A DNA stretch of 64,000 nucleotides from CAYVQF01 sp964454015 (GTDB lineage Bacteria; Myxococcota_A; Bradymonadia; UBA4248): positions 53,077 through 117,076 of the forward strand of contig CAYVQF010000009.1 of the NCBI GenBank assembly GCA_964454015.1. Direction: 5' to 3'. Shown in pieces: positions 32,136 to 41,074 of the stretch (position 1 is the first letter of the stretch; every line of letters starts with the position of its first letter). A model generated the notes under the pieces. The model was given only the letters and a program-made list of their open reading frames with translations. It was not told the DNA's origin and did no database searches. A program made the position numbers and the translations under genes.

Positions 32136-33089
32136 ATGCGCGAGAGTGTCAAAAATGGTGTCGAACTCGTCGACCTGCTGTTACTGGGTTTTCATGCCCT
32201 AGCGCTGGTGGTGTGGGTGGTGTTGTGGCCGCGTATGCCTCAGGCAGGCGGCGCGTTGCTGGCCTCGTCGGGGATGATGGTCGCGACGGTGGTCAACATT
32301 TTTCAGGTGGTGCCGCGTTCCAGCAAGGTGGCGTGCGTGGTGCGGGTGGTTTTGGTGGTGCTTTCATGCCCCATGCTTTATGAACGCGCCAATGACCTGG
32401 TGACGGTTTTACATGGGACGCCGTCGATAGAACACTACTTCGTGGCGCTCGATCACCGCCTCTTTGGTGGCAACCCGAGTGAATGGACCGAGCGCATTCA
32501 TCACCCGGTGCTGACGGAGTGGTTGCAGATTTCCTACGTCTTGTACTTTTTCTTGCCGTTGGTGGTGGGCTTTTTTCTCATGCTCTCGGGGCGCTGGCAA
32601 TTGATGCCCATGTTGCTCTTTGCGGTGTTGTGCGCGGCGCATGTCAACGCGGTTTTTTATGTGTTCGTTCCGGTGCGGAGCCCATTTTTCATCGCTGAGC
32701 TTCCCGAGACGGCGCATTTGGTGCGCTACGAAGGTGAGCTCGCCGGGTTGTGGTTGACGGATACCTTGCGGCAGATGTTGCTGGACTCGACGTCCATGCG
32801 CTACGACTGCTTTCCCAGCGGGCATACTTTTCTGACGGTGACGACCTTGGGCATGGCTTATCGTCTGCACCGGACGGCTTTTTGGGTGATCCTTCCGGTG
32901 GGGGTATCCATCGTGTTTTCGACAATATACCTGCGTTACCATTACCTGGTGGATTTGGTCGTGGGCTTGGTCTTTGCGACCCTCTTGATCTGGCTGACGC
33001 CGCACTTCGAGCGTCACTGGGTGCGGGTGCGGGCGCGGATGGGTGTGCGGGACAAGGAAGAAGACACCCAGCGGGTTTCGCGGGCTTAG
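32136..33089 (+). CDS. PAP2-type membrane phosphatase, inositol-phosphorylceramide-synthase-like
   Basis: 317 residues with about six to eight membrane segments. It has the PAP2 C2 motif as DCFPSGHTFLTV and the C3 motif as YLRYHYLVDLVVG, the spacing and wording of the IPC synthase/PAP2_3 branch (H-x-x-x-D catalytic pair). PAP2_3 enzymes act on lipid phosphates or transfer head groups to ceramide. The substrate here is unknown. ATG 32136 is chosen without a clear ribosome-binding site. TTG 32121 in frame is possible. Confidence 0.75.
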   Translation: MRESVKNGVELVDLLLLGFHALALVVWVVLWPRMPQAGGALLASSGMMVATVVNIFQVVPRSSKVACVVRVVLVVLSCPMLYERANDLVTVLHGTPSIEHYFVALDHRLFGGNPSEWTERIHHPVLTEWLQISYVLYFFLPLVVGFFLMLSGRWQLMPMLLFAVLCAAHVNAVFYVFVPVRSPFFIAELPETAHLVRYEGELAGLWLTDTLRQMLLDSTSMRYDCFPSGHTFLTVTTLGMAYRLHRTAFWVILPVGVSIVFSTIYLRYHYLVDLVVGLVFATLLIWLTPHFERHWVRVRARMGVRDKEEDTQRVSRA

Positions 33090-34237
33090 GTCCGCTGTCG
33101 CCGCCAGGCGAAGGCGCCGCAGCTCAGGCTGAGCCAAAGGATGATGCCAAGTGGGGTGGCTCGCGACCTGGACAAGATAGCGCAGGCACAGGCGCCGTCG
33201 CCGACGCTCGCATCGGGTGGCGCAGGCGCCCAGATGGGCTTGGCCGAGCCATCGGCTCGGGCAGGGTTATCGAAGGGTTCAGCGCTGTGGTCCAGGTCGT
33301 CGGTGTCGGGGAGCGGCGCATGGGTGTCTGGTGAGGGGTCGAGGATGTCGTGGTCAATCAAGTCAGCCCAAAGATCCTCCTCCGAGCAAGGGAGGTCAGC
33401 TCCGCTACAGTTTTGATCGATGCCGTCGCCGCAGATTTCGATGGCTCCGGGGTGAACAGTGGGATCGTCGTCATCGCAGTCGGGGCCCCCGATGCGGGTG
33501 CTGGCGTAGCCATCGCCGTCGAGGTCGCAGCCCCCCAAGGGAAAGCCTTCGGCGTGGGTCCTGGCCATGCGGGCTTCGGTGGCGGCACCCCAGTTTCCGT
33601 CTTCTGGGATGGGATCATCGGGGTGGTTGCGGTTCCACAGGCGCTGGAAGGCGCGCACGCTCTCGACCATCAGGTCGGGTTCGTTGTTTTCGCGCCATTC
33701 GAAGTGAGGCTTGTCATCGTCGCCGAAGGGCCACAGCCAGCCGTAGGCCAAGAGGTGGGGGCGCCAATGGTCGTGGTAGCGGACGTCGATGGCTTGTCCG
33801 GCCTGATGGCGACTGGAGCCTGGTCGTGCCGCCATGAATCCCAGGCGTTGGCCCCAGAGCCAATCGTAGTATTGCATGCCGACATCGCGGTAGCCGCTGG
33901 TGATGGTCATCCAGTCGTTTTGTAGGGCGGCGACGGCTTCAGCAGCGTCGATGACTTCTGGTCGGAGCAGCAGGGGAATGCGGGAGGTGGTGTAGAGTTT
34001 GCCCGGTGCTTGGGCGCTGACGAAAGGTGCCAGGACGCCGGGTTGGATGCAGTTGACTTCGTCGATGAGCTGCTTGGAGAGGCCGTCGATGAGAGAAGGC
34101 GGGTAATCGCCCCCGAGTCGGGGGAGATCTTCGATGAGGACGGGTTGCTGGCGATCGCGCACGCCCCCGGTGGGTGGATCCTCAGCACAGCAGGTGAGGG
34201 TGCTGATGGCGGCCATGTAGAGGAGGGCTTTTCGCAT
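33086..34237 (-). CDS. M15 peptidase lipoprotein with peptidoglycan-binding, MopE-like and MYXO-CTERM-like parts
   Basis: 383 residues. A signal peptide ends in LTCC (Cys 16/17). About 95-180 is a VanY/M15 D-Ala-D-Ala peptidase-like domain with zinc ligands in SRHQAGQAID (H144, D151) and KPHFEW (H178). About 188-226 resembles a peptidoglycan-binding helix bundle (VRAFQRLW, then GNWGAATEARM). About 237-285 is a MopE-like metal motif (DLDGDGYAST, DCDDDDPTVHPGA, DGIDQNCSG). The last 37 residues are a Cys motif (GACAC), a membrane segment and an Arg-rich end, as in MYXO-CTERM tails. Probably cleaves or binds peptidoglycan at the cell surface. The last four bases overlap the convergent PAP2 gene. 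Confidence 0.75.
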   Translation of the reverse strand: MRKALLYMAAISTLTCCAEDPPTGGVRDRQQPVLIEDLPRLGGDYPPSLIDGLSKQLIDEVNCIQPGVLAPFVSAQAPGKLYTTSRIPLLLRPEVIDAAEAVAALQNDWMTITSGYRDVGMQYYDWLWGQRLGFMAARPGSSRHQAGQAIDVRYHDHWRPHLLAYGWLWPFGDDDKPHFEWRENNEPDLMVESVRAFQRLWNRNHPDDPIPEDGNWGAATEARMARTHAEGFPLGGCDLDGDGYASTRIGGPDCDDDDPTVHPGAIEICGDGIDQNCSGADLPCSEEDLWADLIDHDILDPSPDTHAPLPDTDDLDHSAEPFDNPARADGSAKPIWAPAPPDASVGDGACACAILSRSRATPLGIILWLSLSCGAFAWRRQRT

Positions 34238-34333
34238 GCTGCTTCTCGGCGTGACTCAGGTTGGCGCGCTGTGGCAGGCCCAACATTGGGGTCAGACTGA
34301 GTATAGGGAGAAGGTGCGGGTGGGGCCAGGCGA

Positions 34334-35506
34334 TTAGGGCATTTGGCAGGCGGCGTCCTGGAGGCGTGTGATGACCTGGCTGAGATGCTGCTGGGTGACG
34401 TTGGCGAAGGCCATGCGGAGGTAGGGTTCTTGTTCGGGGCCGAAGGCGGAGCCCGGGAGCAAGAGGAGGTGGTGGTGGAGGGCGAGTTCTTTGGCGACGT
34501 TGGTTGCGTTGCGGTGGGGGAAGGGGTGTTGGAGGTAGGCGAAGTAGGCGCCGGCGGCGCAGAGGCGGAAGGGGTGCGCGGCGGGCCACTGGAGGCGCAG
34601 GGAGGCGCAGCGCGCGTTGATGGCATCGCATTGTTCTTTGCGCCAGGTCTGCAGGTGTTCGAGGGCGAAGAGAGCTGCCGCCTGGCCGGGCGTGGGCGCG
34701 CAGATGGCGACACAATCCATGGCTTTTTCGACTTCTTGGCGCAGGGTGGGGTCGCAGGCCAGGGCGCCGACGCGGTAGCCGGCCAGGGCGTAGGCTTTGG
34801 AGAAGCTGTAGAGGTGGGCGAAATGCTGTGCCCATTGGGGTTGGGCGAAGAGGTGGTGGTGTTGTTCGGGGGTGAGGTAGTCGCGGTAGGTTTCGTCGAG
34901 GACGAGGAAGATGTGGTGTTTGCGGGCGAGGTGGTGGAAGCGGTCTAGCAGCTCCGGTGGGTAAACGGCGCCGGTGGGGTTGTTGGGGCTGACGAGGACG
35001 ATGGCTTTGGTGCGGTGGTTGATGCAGGCTTGGGCATCGCGTGGGTCGGGTAGGGCGCCGTCGAGGGGGCGGTGGGGCAGGTATCGCGGGTGGATCCCTA
35101 GCATGTTTAGCCACATGGAGTGGTTGAAGTAGGCCGGGAGGGGCAAGATGACCTCGTCACCGGCTTTGGCGAGGGCCATCATGAGGAGGGCGAAGGCCTG
35201 GTTGCATCCTGCGCTGATGAGGATGTGTTCAGCCGTGAGGTTTGGGCTGTGGTAGTGTTGGGCGATGGACTGGGCGTAGGCGTCGCGGAGGGCTGGGATG
35301 CCGGCGTTGGGCGTGTAGAGGTGCCACGGCTCTTGATGGATGGCGCGCGCGAGGTGCTCGCGCAGCGGCAGGGGAACGGGTTGGTTGGGGATGGCTTGAG
35401 CGAGGTCGATGATGGGTTGGCGATGAAGATCGTGCCGGGAGATTTGGGTGCGCCACTGCTGGGTGAGGGCGATGGGGGAGTGGGGTATGTGGGCGAGTGG
35501 TGTCAT
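34334..35506 (-). CDS. Class I/II PLP-dependent aminotransferase
   Basis: 390 residues of the aspartate-aminotransferase fold type I. Landmarks: S-P-N-N-P-T-G (173-179), D204 and Y207 in LVLDETYRDY, the Schiff-base K237 in SFSKAYALAGYRVG and a C-terminal R-M-A-F segment with the carboxylate-binding Arg. The amino donor and acceptor are not predictable. The protein is unusually rich in His and Pro. ATG 35506 overlaps the stop of the upstream kinase gene (ATGA), so they probably form an operon. Confidence 0.9.
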   Translation of the reverse strand: MTPLAHIPHSPIALTQQWRTQISRHDLHRQPIIDLAQAIPNQPVPLPLREHLARAIHQEPWHLYTPNAGIPALRDAYAQSIAQHYHSPNLTAEHILISAGCNQAFALLMMALAKAGDEVILPLPAYFNHSMWLNMLGIHPRYLPHRPLDGALPDPRDAQACINHRTKAIVLVSPNNPTGAVYPPELLDRFHHLARKHHIFLVLDETYRDYLTPEQHHHLFAQPQWAQHFAHLYSFSKAYALAGYRVGALACDPTLRQEVEKAMDCVAICAPTPGQAAALFALEHLQTWRKEQCDAINARCASLRLQWPAAHPFRLCAAGAYFAYLQHPFPHRNATNVAKELALHHHLLLLPGSAFGPEQEPYLRMAFANVTQQHLSQVITRLQDAACQMP

Positions 35507-37068
35507 GGATGGACTGGGGTGGTGGCTTTTTCGAGGGCCTCATTGAGGTTCTGGATGGTGTAGGGTTTCTGGATGAAGGCGGCGAGTCCCTTGCCGGCGA
35601 AGCGCTGGCCGATGTCGTTTTCGGTGTGGCCGCTGGAGAGGATGACCGGGGTGGTGGGGTGAATGTGTTGGAGTTCGGCCAGGGTCGCTTCTCCGTCGAG
35701 TCGAGGCATGCTGAGATCTAGGATGACGCACGCGATTTCGCGAAAGCGGTGGCGGAAGATGGTGAGGGCTTCGCGGCCGTCGGCGGCGAGGAGGGTTTGG
35801 AAGCCGAGCTTTTCGAGCATGCGTTGGCCGAGGGCGCGGATGGAGGGGTCGTCGTCGACGAGGAGGACAGCTCCTGAGGGGTAGGTGGTGGGGGCCGACG
35901 TGGGGAGTGGGTCGCGGCGTTCAGGTCTTTGGGTGAGGGCCGGGAGCACGACGCGGAAGGTGGCGCCTTCTCCGGGTTGGCTATGGATGAGGAGGGTGCC
36001 CGAGAGGCGTCGGAGCAGGGTGAGGGTCGCAGGGAGGCCGAGTCCACGGGCATGGGCCTTCGTGGAGAAGAAGGGGTTGAAGATGTGTTTGCGGATGCTT
36101 GGTGCGATGCCGATGCCCGAGTCGGCGATATCGACATGGACGTAAGAGCCAGCGGGGAGATGTGCGTGGGAGAAGGCTTGGTCTTCCTCTTCGCCGGTTG
36201 GATGCGGATCGTGGGGGACGGTGAGGGCTCCGGTGGCGATGGTGATGTTGCCGGCATTGGTGCCGATGGCTTCCAAAGCGTTGTCGCAGAGAAAGCGCCA
36301 GATTTTGGAGAGCAGGGCAGGGTCGGCGCTGACCTGTGGGAGGTCGGGGGCGAGCTCCAGGGTGAGGTTGACGTGCCGTGGGCGGTGTTGCTCGAAGGTG
36401 GCGAGCCAGTCGCGTAGGGCGTGATTGATTGAGAGGCTCTCCTTTTTTGCCGGGGCGCGACCTGAGTAGTCCAGGAGGCGTTGACAGAGAGTAGCGGCGT
36501 GTTCGGTGGCGCGTTTGATCTCAAAGAGGCAGTGATGGGTCGTGGGGTCGGCGGTGTGGTCTTGGAGTGCCAGCTCGATGTTGCCGTTCATGACCATGAA
36601 GATGTTGTTGAAGTCGTGGGCGACCTTTCCGAGCAATCGCTGGGTGGTGTCGTTTTCGGTGCTCGCAGGTGTCGGGGTGGGGTTGGCGGTGGCTGGGGTG
36701 AGCAGGGATGCCAGGAGCTGGGCTGCGGCGCTCAAGATGGGGTGATGGTGGGGGGCTGAGAGGCTTCCGCAGAGATGGTTGTCGTGGGCGATAGGGAAGT
36801 GATGGTCGAGGGGCGGGCTGACTTTGTGCTCGGGTTGGGGAGGCCAGTGCCATTGGTTTGAGGTGGCGCAGGGAGCGTGGAGGGTGAGGGAGAGGCGGGG
36901 GGAGTGGGAGAGGTCAGCGAGGAGACGCAGGATTTCGTGGATGTGTGTCGTTGAGGGGGGGGAGCCGTCCAAGCGCGCGAGGTGGGCCATGAGCTCGGCA
37001 TAGGTGTGATGGGCCGTCTCTGATGGGGCGAGGGTGGTGGAAAGCTTGGTTTCGTCGTCAGTAGCCAT
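35503..37068 (-). CDS. Hybrid sensor histidine kinase with C-terminal receiver
   Basis: 521 residues. The N-terminal 130 residues hold no recognised sensor and no membrane segment, so it is probably cytoplasmic. The dimerisation domain has phospho-acceptor H151 in VAHDFNN. The ATPase domain has N263, DSGIGIA (316-322) and GLGLPAT. The receiver (about 400-515) keeps the acidic pocket (D405/D406), phospho-acceptor D451, S478 and K501. In such hybrids the receiver can be the output or an auto-regulatory sink. The downstream partner is unknown. The next gene in the operon is an aminotransferase. Confidence 0.9.
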   Translation of the reverse strand: MATDDETKLSTTLAPSETAHHTYAELMAHLARLDGSPPSTTHIHEILRLLADLSHSPRLSLTLHAPCATSNQWHWPPQPEHKVSPPLDHHFPIAHDNHLCGSLSAPHHHPILSAAAQLLASLLTPATANPTPTPASTENDTTQRLLGKVAHDFNNIFMVMNGNIELALQDHTADPTTHHCLFEIKRATEHAATLCQRLLDYSGRAPAKKESLSINHALRDWLATFEQHRPRHVNLTLELAPDLPQVSADPALLSKIWRFLCDNALEAIGTNAGNITIATGALTVPHDPHPTGEEEDQAFSHAHLPAGSYVHVDIADSGIGIAPSIRKHIFNPFFSTKAHARGLGLPATLTLLRRLSGTLLIHSQPGEGATFRVVLPALTQRPERRDPLPTSAPTTYPSGAVLLVDDDPSIRALGQRMLEKLGFQTLLAADGREALTIFRHRFREIACVILDLSMPRLDGEATLAELQHIHPTTPVILSSGHTENDIGQRFAGKGLAAFIQKPYTIQNLNEALEKATTPVHP

Positions 37069-37216
37069 GAGGGGCTTCTCGTTTCATTCTAGTACGGTGT
37101 CAGCGCAGTCGTCCTTGCGCTGTGGATGTGGGTGAGGATACACGATCGCTGGGCGCTAAAGCGACAGGGCGAGGTGGGCGAGTGTTGTCCAGCACAGCTC
37201 AAGGGGAGGTGGTGGG

Positions 37217-37756
37217 ATGAGGGCATTGGTTGGGGTGATTGGCAGCGGGCAGACCTCGGCTGCGATCGAGGCGTTGGCGTATCGTTTGGGCTATGCGTTG
37301 GGTGCGGGTGGCCTGTCGATTTTGTGTGGTGGTCGGGGGGGGGTAATGGAGGCGGCGTGCCGCGGCTTGGTTCAGGCTCGGTCAGAGGGGCTGCCTTTGG
37401 CTCAGGAGGTGTGCTGCCTCGGCTTGCTCCCGGGGACGGATGCGAGCGTGGCGAATCGATACTTGGATTATGTGCTTCCCACGGGGCTGGGTATTGCGCG
37501 GAACGCGGTGATCGCTCAGGCGGCTCAAGGTTTGATTGCAGTGGAAGGAGGCAGCGGGACGCTGTCTGAGCTGGCGTTGGCTTGGCAGTTTGGCAAGCCC
37601 CTTTGTGCGTTGGCGTCGAGCGGCGGTTGGGGTGAGGCGTTGGCCGGGCGGACGCTGGACGGGCGCTGGTCGACGCCGATAGCATTGGCATCGAGTCCTG
37701 AGGAAGCGGCTGCGTGGGCGAAGGCGTGTGTGCCAGAAGCTTCCAATCGTGCATGA
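37217..37756 (+). CDS. TIGR00725-type LOG-like protein
   Basis: 179 residues of the Rossmann-like lysine-decarboxylase-like/LOG superfamily. Starts M-R-A-L-V-G-V-I-G-S-G. It has G-G-R-G-G-V-M-E-A-A (about 38-47), where LOG has GGxxGLMGAxA, and G-G-S-G-T-L-S-E, where LOG has PGGxGTxxE. LOG proteins hydrolyse cytokinin ribotides or other nucleotide monophosphates. TIGR00725 proteins lack a firmly assigned substrate. ATG 37217 follows GGGAGGTGGTGGG. Confidence 0.75.
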   Translation: MRALVGVIGSGQTSAAIEALAYRLGYALGAGGLSILCGGRGGVMEAACRGLVQARSEGLPLAQEVCCLGLLPGTDASVANRYLDYVLPTGLGIARNAVIAQAAQGLIAVEGGSGTLSELALAWQFGKPLCALASSGGWGEALAGRTLDGRWSTPIALASSPEEAAAWAKACVPEASNRA

Positions 37757-37772
37757 GCAGGGTGAGGTGTGG

Positions 37773-37800
37773 TTGTCAGGAGCTTGGGAGTGTCTAGTGT
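37773..37800 (+). promoter_or_regulatory. Candidate promoter of dnaK
   Basis: TTGTCA (37773-37778, 5/6), a 16-base spacer and TAGTGT (37795-37800, 3/6) lie about 45 bases before the dnaK ATG. No CIRCE element or sigma-32-type box was found. Confidence 0.35.
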
Positions 37801-37844
37801 GTGGGGCTGCGTGAAGACTTTGACGCACAACATGGGTGGACGAG

Positions 37845-39737
37845 ATGGGAAGAATCATCGGTATCGATTTGGGGACGACGAACTCAGTGGTCGCGGTGGT
37901 CGAAGGGAACGAGCCGCGGGTGGTGGCCAATGAGGAGGGTGCGCGGGTGACGCCCAGCACGGTGGCGTGGACGGCGAGTGGCGAGGTGTTGGTAGGTGAG
38001 ATGGCGCGCAGGCAAGGGATCACCAACACGGACGGGACGGTCTATTCGATCAAGCGCTTCATGGGGCAGCGTTTCGATGCGGTGGCGGCGGATCGGTTGC
38101 GGGTGACGTATTCGGTGGAGGAGGGGGCCAATGGTGATGCTGCGGTGCGGGTCGGGGGTCGGCTGCTATCGCCGCCCGAGGTGAGCGCCAAAGTGCTGGG
38201 GAAGCTCAAACGCGCGGCTGAGCTGTATCTGGGCGAGGCGGTGGAGGAGGCCGTGATCACCGTGCCTGCCTATTTCAACGACGCGCAGCGCAAGGCCACT
38301 CGGGATGCGGGTGAGATCGCTGGTTTGAAAGTGAAGCGGATCATCAATGAGCCAACGGCGGCGGCGTTGGCCTACGGTATGGATCGCAAGCGCAATCAGA
38401 CGTTGGCGGTCTACGATTTTGGGGGGGGGACATTTGACATTTCCATCCTGGAGGTGGCCGACAATGTGGTGGAGGTGCTGTCGACCTCGGGCGACACCCA
38501 TCTCGGGGGTGACGATATCGACGCGCGCATCGTGCAGCAGCTACAGAGCCAGTTTTTGACCGAGACGGGGATCGCTGTGGGCGGCGATCGCATGGTGATG
38601 CAGCGCTTACGCGATGCCGCCGAGCGGGCCAAGGTTGAGCTGTCGAGCACGGTGGAGACAGAGATCAACTTGCCCTTCTTGACGGCGGACGCCAGTGGTC
38701 CGAAACATTTGCACTTCAAATTGAGTCGCGCGCGCCTGGAACAGCTCAGCGAAGAGTTGGTTGAGCGCACCATGTCCTGCTGTGAGAAGGCTTTGGCTGA
38801 TGCCAAGCTCGAGGTGAAAGATCTCGATGAGGTGGTGTTGGTTGGGGGTTCGACGCGTATGCCACTGGTTCAGCAGCGGGTGCAAGCCTTTTTCCAGCGC
38901 GAGCCGCATCGCGGTGTGAACCCCGACGAGGTCGTGGCGCTGGGGGCGGCGGTTCAGGGCGCGGTCATGAGTGGAGACATCGACTCGGTGCTGCTCTTGG
39001 ATGTGACGCCGTTGACGCTTGGGGTTGAGACCTCTGGCGGGATCATGGCCAAGGTGATAGAGCGCAACACCACGGTACCCACCCGGCGCACCAAGATTTT
39101 CAGCACGGCGGCTGACAATCAGTCGGTGGTTGAGATCCACGTGTGTCAGGGTGAGCGTGGGTTTGCGAAGGAGAACCGGAGCCTGGGCCGCTTCGAGCTG
39201 AGTGGGATTCCGCCGGCGCCGCGGGCCCAGCCGCAGATCGAGGTGGTCTTCGACATCGATGCGAACGGCATTTTGAAGGTGAGCGCCGAAGAGAAGGGCA
39301 GCGGCAAGTGTGCCGAGATTTCCATCAGTGGTGCTGGCGGTTTGGCGGAGGACGAGATAAGACGGGCGGTGCAGGAGGCAGAGGCGGCGCGCGATGAGGA
39401 TAGCCGGCGGCGGAAGTTGGCGGAGTCGCGCAACCGTTTGCAGGGCTTGATCTTTGGGGTGAACAAGCAGCTTGGGAGTTTGAGCGGTCCGGACTACTTG
39501 CTGCGGGATGCGTCGGTAGCGTTGGGTGAGGGAGAGCGTGTGTTGGCCGACCCAACGGCAGACGAGGCGCTTTATGCGGGGGCCGTGGCGAGCATGATCG
39601 ATGTAGCTTGTAGGGTACGGCAAGAGATCGAGCTGCAGCGCAGTGGTGCTTCTGGGGTAGAGGGGGATGCTGCTGCTGCCCCAGAGAGCGAGGTAGGAGA
39701 GAGCAGCGGGTCGGCCGACGCTGCATCAGAAGAGTAG
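37845..39737 (+). CDS. dnaK: Hsp70 chaperone DnaK
   Basis: ATP-driven chaperone. ATG 37845 gives 630 residues starting MGRIIGIDLGTTNSVVAVVE. It has the ATPase signatures V-P-A-Y-F-N-D-A-Q-R, Y-D-F-G-G-G-T-F-D-I-S and V-L-V-G-G-S-T-R-M-P, and the substrate-binding T-L-G-V-E-T-x-G-G. It ends in an acidic SEE-type tail without the usual EEVD/K-rich end. grpE, hrcA and dnaJ are not adjacent. A GTG at 37836 is an alternative start. Confidence 0.96.
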   Translation: MGRIIGIDLGTTNSVVAVVEGNEPRVVANEEGARVTPSTVAWTASGEVLVGEMARRQGITNTDGTVYSIKRFMGQRFDAVAADRLRVTYSVEEGANGDAAVRVGGRLLSPPEVSAKVLGKLKRAAELYLGEAVEEAVITVPAYFNDAQRKATRDAGEIAGLKVKRIINEPTAAALAYGMDRKRNQTLAVYDFGGGTFDISILEVADNVVEVLSTSGDTHLGGDDIDARIVQQLQSQFLTETGIAVGGDRMVMQRLRDAAERAKVELSSTVETEINLPFLTADASGPKHLHFKLSRARLEQLSEELVERTMSCCEKALADAKLEVKDLDEVVLVGGSTRMPLVQQRVQAFFQREPHRGVNPDEVVALGAAVQGAVMSGDIDSVLLLDVTPLTLGVETSGGIMAKVIERNTTVPTRRTKIFSTAADNQSVVEIHVCQGERGFAKENRSLGRFELSGIPPAPRAQPQIEVVFDIDANGILKVSAEEKGSGKCAEISISGAGGLAEDEIRRAVQEAEAARDEDSRRRKLAESRNRLQGLIFGVNKQLGSLSGPDYLLRDASVALGEGERVLADPTADEALYAGAVASMIDVACRVRQEIELQRSGASGVEGDAAAAPESEVGESSGSADAASEE

Positions 39738-39747
39738 GTCTTGCAGT

Positions 39748-40404
39748 TCAAGGTGTTGCCGGTGGTGGGAGGCAATCGGCCATCCTGTCGCAGGCAGCGC
39801 CGATGATGCAGCGCACCCTCTCCTGAATCTCTTCTTGGTGGTAGTTGACCTCGCAGACGGCGATGCAGGTTGCGGTGTCGGCACCGAGTCCAAGCTGGAC
39901 GAGGGCGTCGGAGCCACAGCTCTCGGCCCAGCGGCAGGCGGCGGTGCAGGGGTCCTCGCAGAGGCACTTTGCTCGGCAGAGGAGCGTTGGGGGACAGTCT
40001 TCGTGGGTGGCGCAAGCGCAGAGTGCGTCGGGCCACTGGTCGAGGTTTTCAATGGGTTGCCCGGCGAAGGTCAGGACGCATTGCCCGAAGGGGGGGACAC
40101 CGCGTTGGTCATCGCAGACAGCGTCAAAGCCCGGATTGCTGCGGACGACGGCGGGGCAGTCTCGGTCGTAGGTGTTGGCCGTCGCGATCAGGGTAGGCGG
40201 GAGGTCGCTGTGGCTATGGGGGGCGACGAAAGCCGGCGGCAGGAACGCGACGTGGCAGTCGCTGGTGACTTGGCAGGACTTTGGGAGCTGGGCGAGTTGT
40301 CGTTCCACGCTGGTTTGCAGGTGGCTGCAGTGCTCTTGGTCGTCGGGCGCACAGGCAGTCGAGAGGTACGAGAGGGCGAGAAGCAAAAGGAGGGGGCGCA
40401 GCAT
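39748..40404 (-). CDS. Cys-rich lipoprotein, unknown
   Basis: 218 residues. The signal peptide ends in the lipobox LSTAC (Cys 18). The mature part has about 18 cysteines in pairs (CAC, CLC, C-D-C-type steps), with the repeated pattern D-C-P-x-x-L-L-C-R-A-K-C. It is probably disulfide-bonded and outside the inner membrane. ATG 40404 follows AAGGAG. It lies antisense to and 10 bases after dnaK. No family recognised. Confidence 0.7.
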   Translation of the reverse strand: MLRPLLLLLALSYLSTACAPDDQEHCSHLQTSVERQLAQLPKSCQVTSDCHVAFLPPAFVAPHSHSDLPPTLIATANTYDRDCPAVVRSNPGFDAVCDDQRGVPPFGQCVLTFAGQPIENLDQWPDALCACATHEDCPPTLLCRAKCLCEDPCTAACRWAESCGSDALVQLGLGADTATCIAVCEVNYHQEEIQERVRCIIGAACDRMADCLPPPATP

Positions 40405-40719
40405 GAGGTGGCTCCTTGTGAAGAAGGCGCAAGTGCCAGCATAGCAGCGCGCATGAGTGAGGGAAAGTCACCGTCGCTACAGGGTGCGCCGGCTTCGGTG
40501 TGCAGGGTGTTCCGGTAATGATGGGTGGGCGAGGCGTGTGGGTTGAGTGTCAGAGGGCAGCGGGGGAAAAAAACGCATCATCGCCCTTGTCGCAGGCGCG
40601 GTGGTGACTAGAAGTTGCGCGCCGACCCGCTATGGCATCAGCCGATGGCACGCGTTGCCCGGTTGATGTTTTGTGGAAAGTCCGCAGCAGACTAGTACGG
40701 TGAGAATCAGGAGGTCACC
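40405..40719. other. Intergenic region before groES
   Basis: 315 bases with no convincing gene. A weak promoter-like pair, TTGTGG (40671-40676), 16 bases and TAGTAC (40693-40698), lies just before the groES ribosome-binding site. No CIRCE inverted repeat and no sigma-32 consensus was found, so how groESL is heat-induced, if it is, cannot be read here. The 11 bases CTAGTACGGTG also occur at about 37089, before the hybrid kinase. Confidence 0.4.
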
Positions 40720-41010
40720 ATGGGATTGAAGCCGTTGAATGATCGGATCTTGGCGCAGCGAGTTGAACGAGAAGAGCGCAGCAAGGGTGGAATCATCATC
40801 CCCGACACGGCGAAAGAGAAGCCTGCAGAAGCCCTGGTCGTTGCCGTTGGGCCCGGCAAGCGTGGCAAAGACGGCCAGCGCGTGGAAGTGGCGGTCAAGG
40901 CCGGTGAGCGCGTGCTCTTTAGCAAGTACTCCGGGACCGAGGTGAAGCTGGGCAGCGAAGAGTACTTGATCCTGCGTGAGGACGAGATCTTGGCGGTGAT
41001 TGAGGCGTAG
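40720..41010 (+). CDS. groES: Co-chaperonin GroES
   Basis: Seven-subunit lid of GroEL. 96 residues starting MGLKPLNDRILAQRVEREER. It has the mobile loop with the G-G-I-I-I-P hydrophobic tripeptide and the conserved R-V-L-F-S-K-Y-S-G-x-E segment. Preceded by CAGGAGGTCACC, the strongest ribosome-binding site of the region. It forms the groESL operon with the next gene. Confidence 0.98.
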   Translation: MGLKPLNDRILAQRVEREERSKGGIIIPDTAKEKPAEALVVAVGPGKRGKDGQRVEVAVKAGERVLFSKYSGTEVKLGSEEYLILREDEILAVIEA

Positions 41011-41074
41011 TTTTGGGTCGGGCGTGCCGATGCGAGGTGTGCCCCAGCCTTGATGTAGACAAAGGGAGTGAGAA

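Noticed and set aside
40405..40719. CIRCE or heat-shock sigma box before groES
   Set aside because: No TTAGCACTC-N9-GAGTGCTAA-like repeat and no sigma-32 consensus seen.
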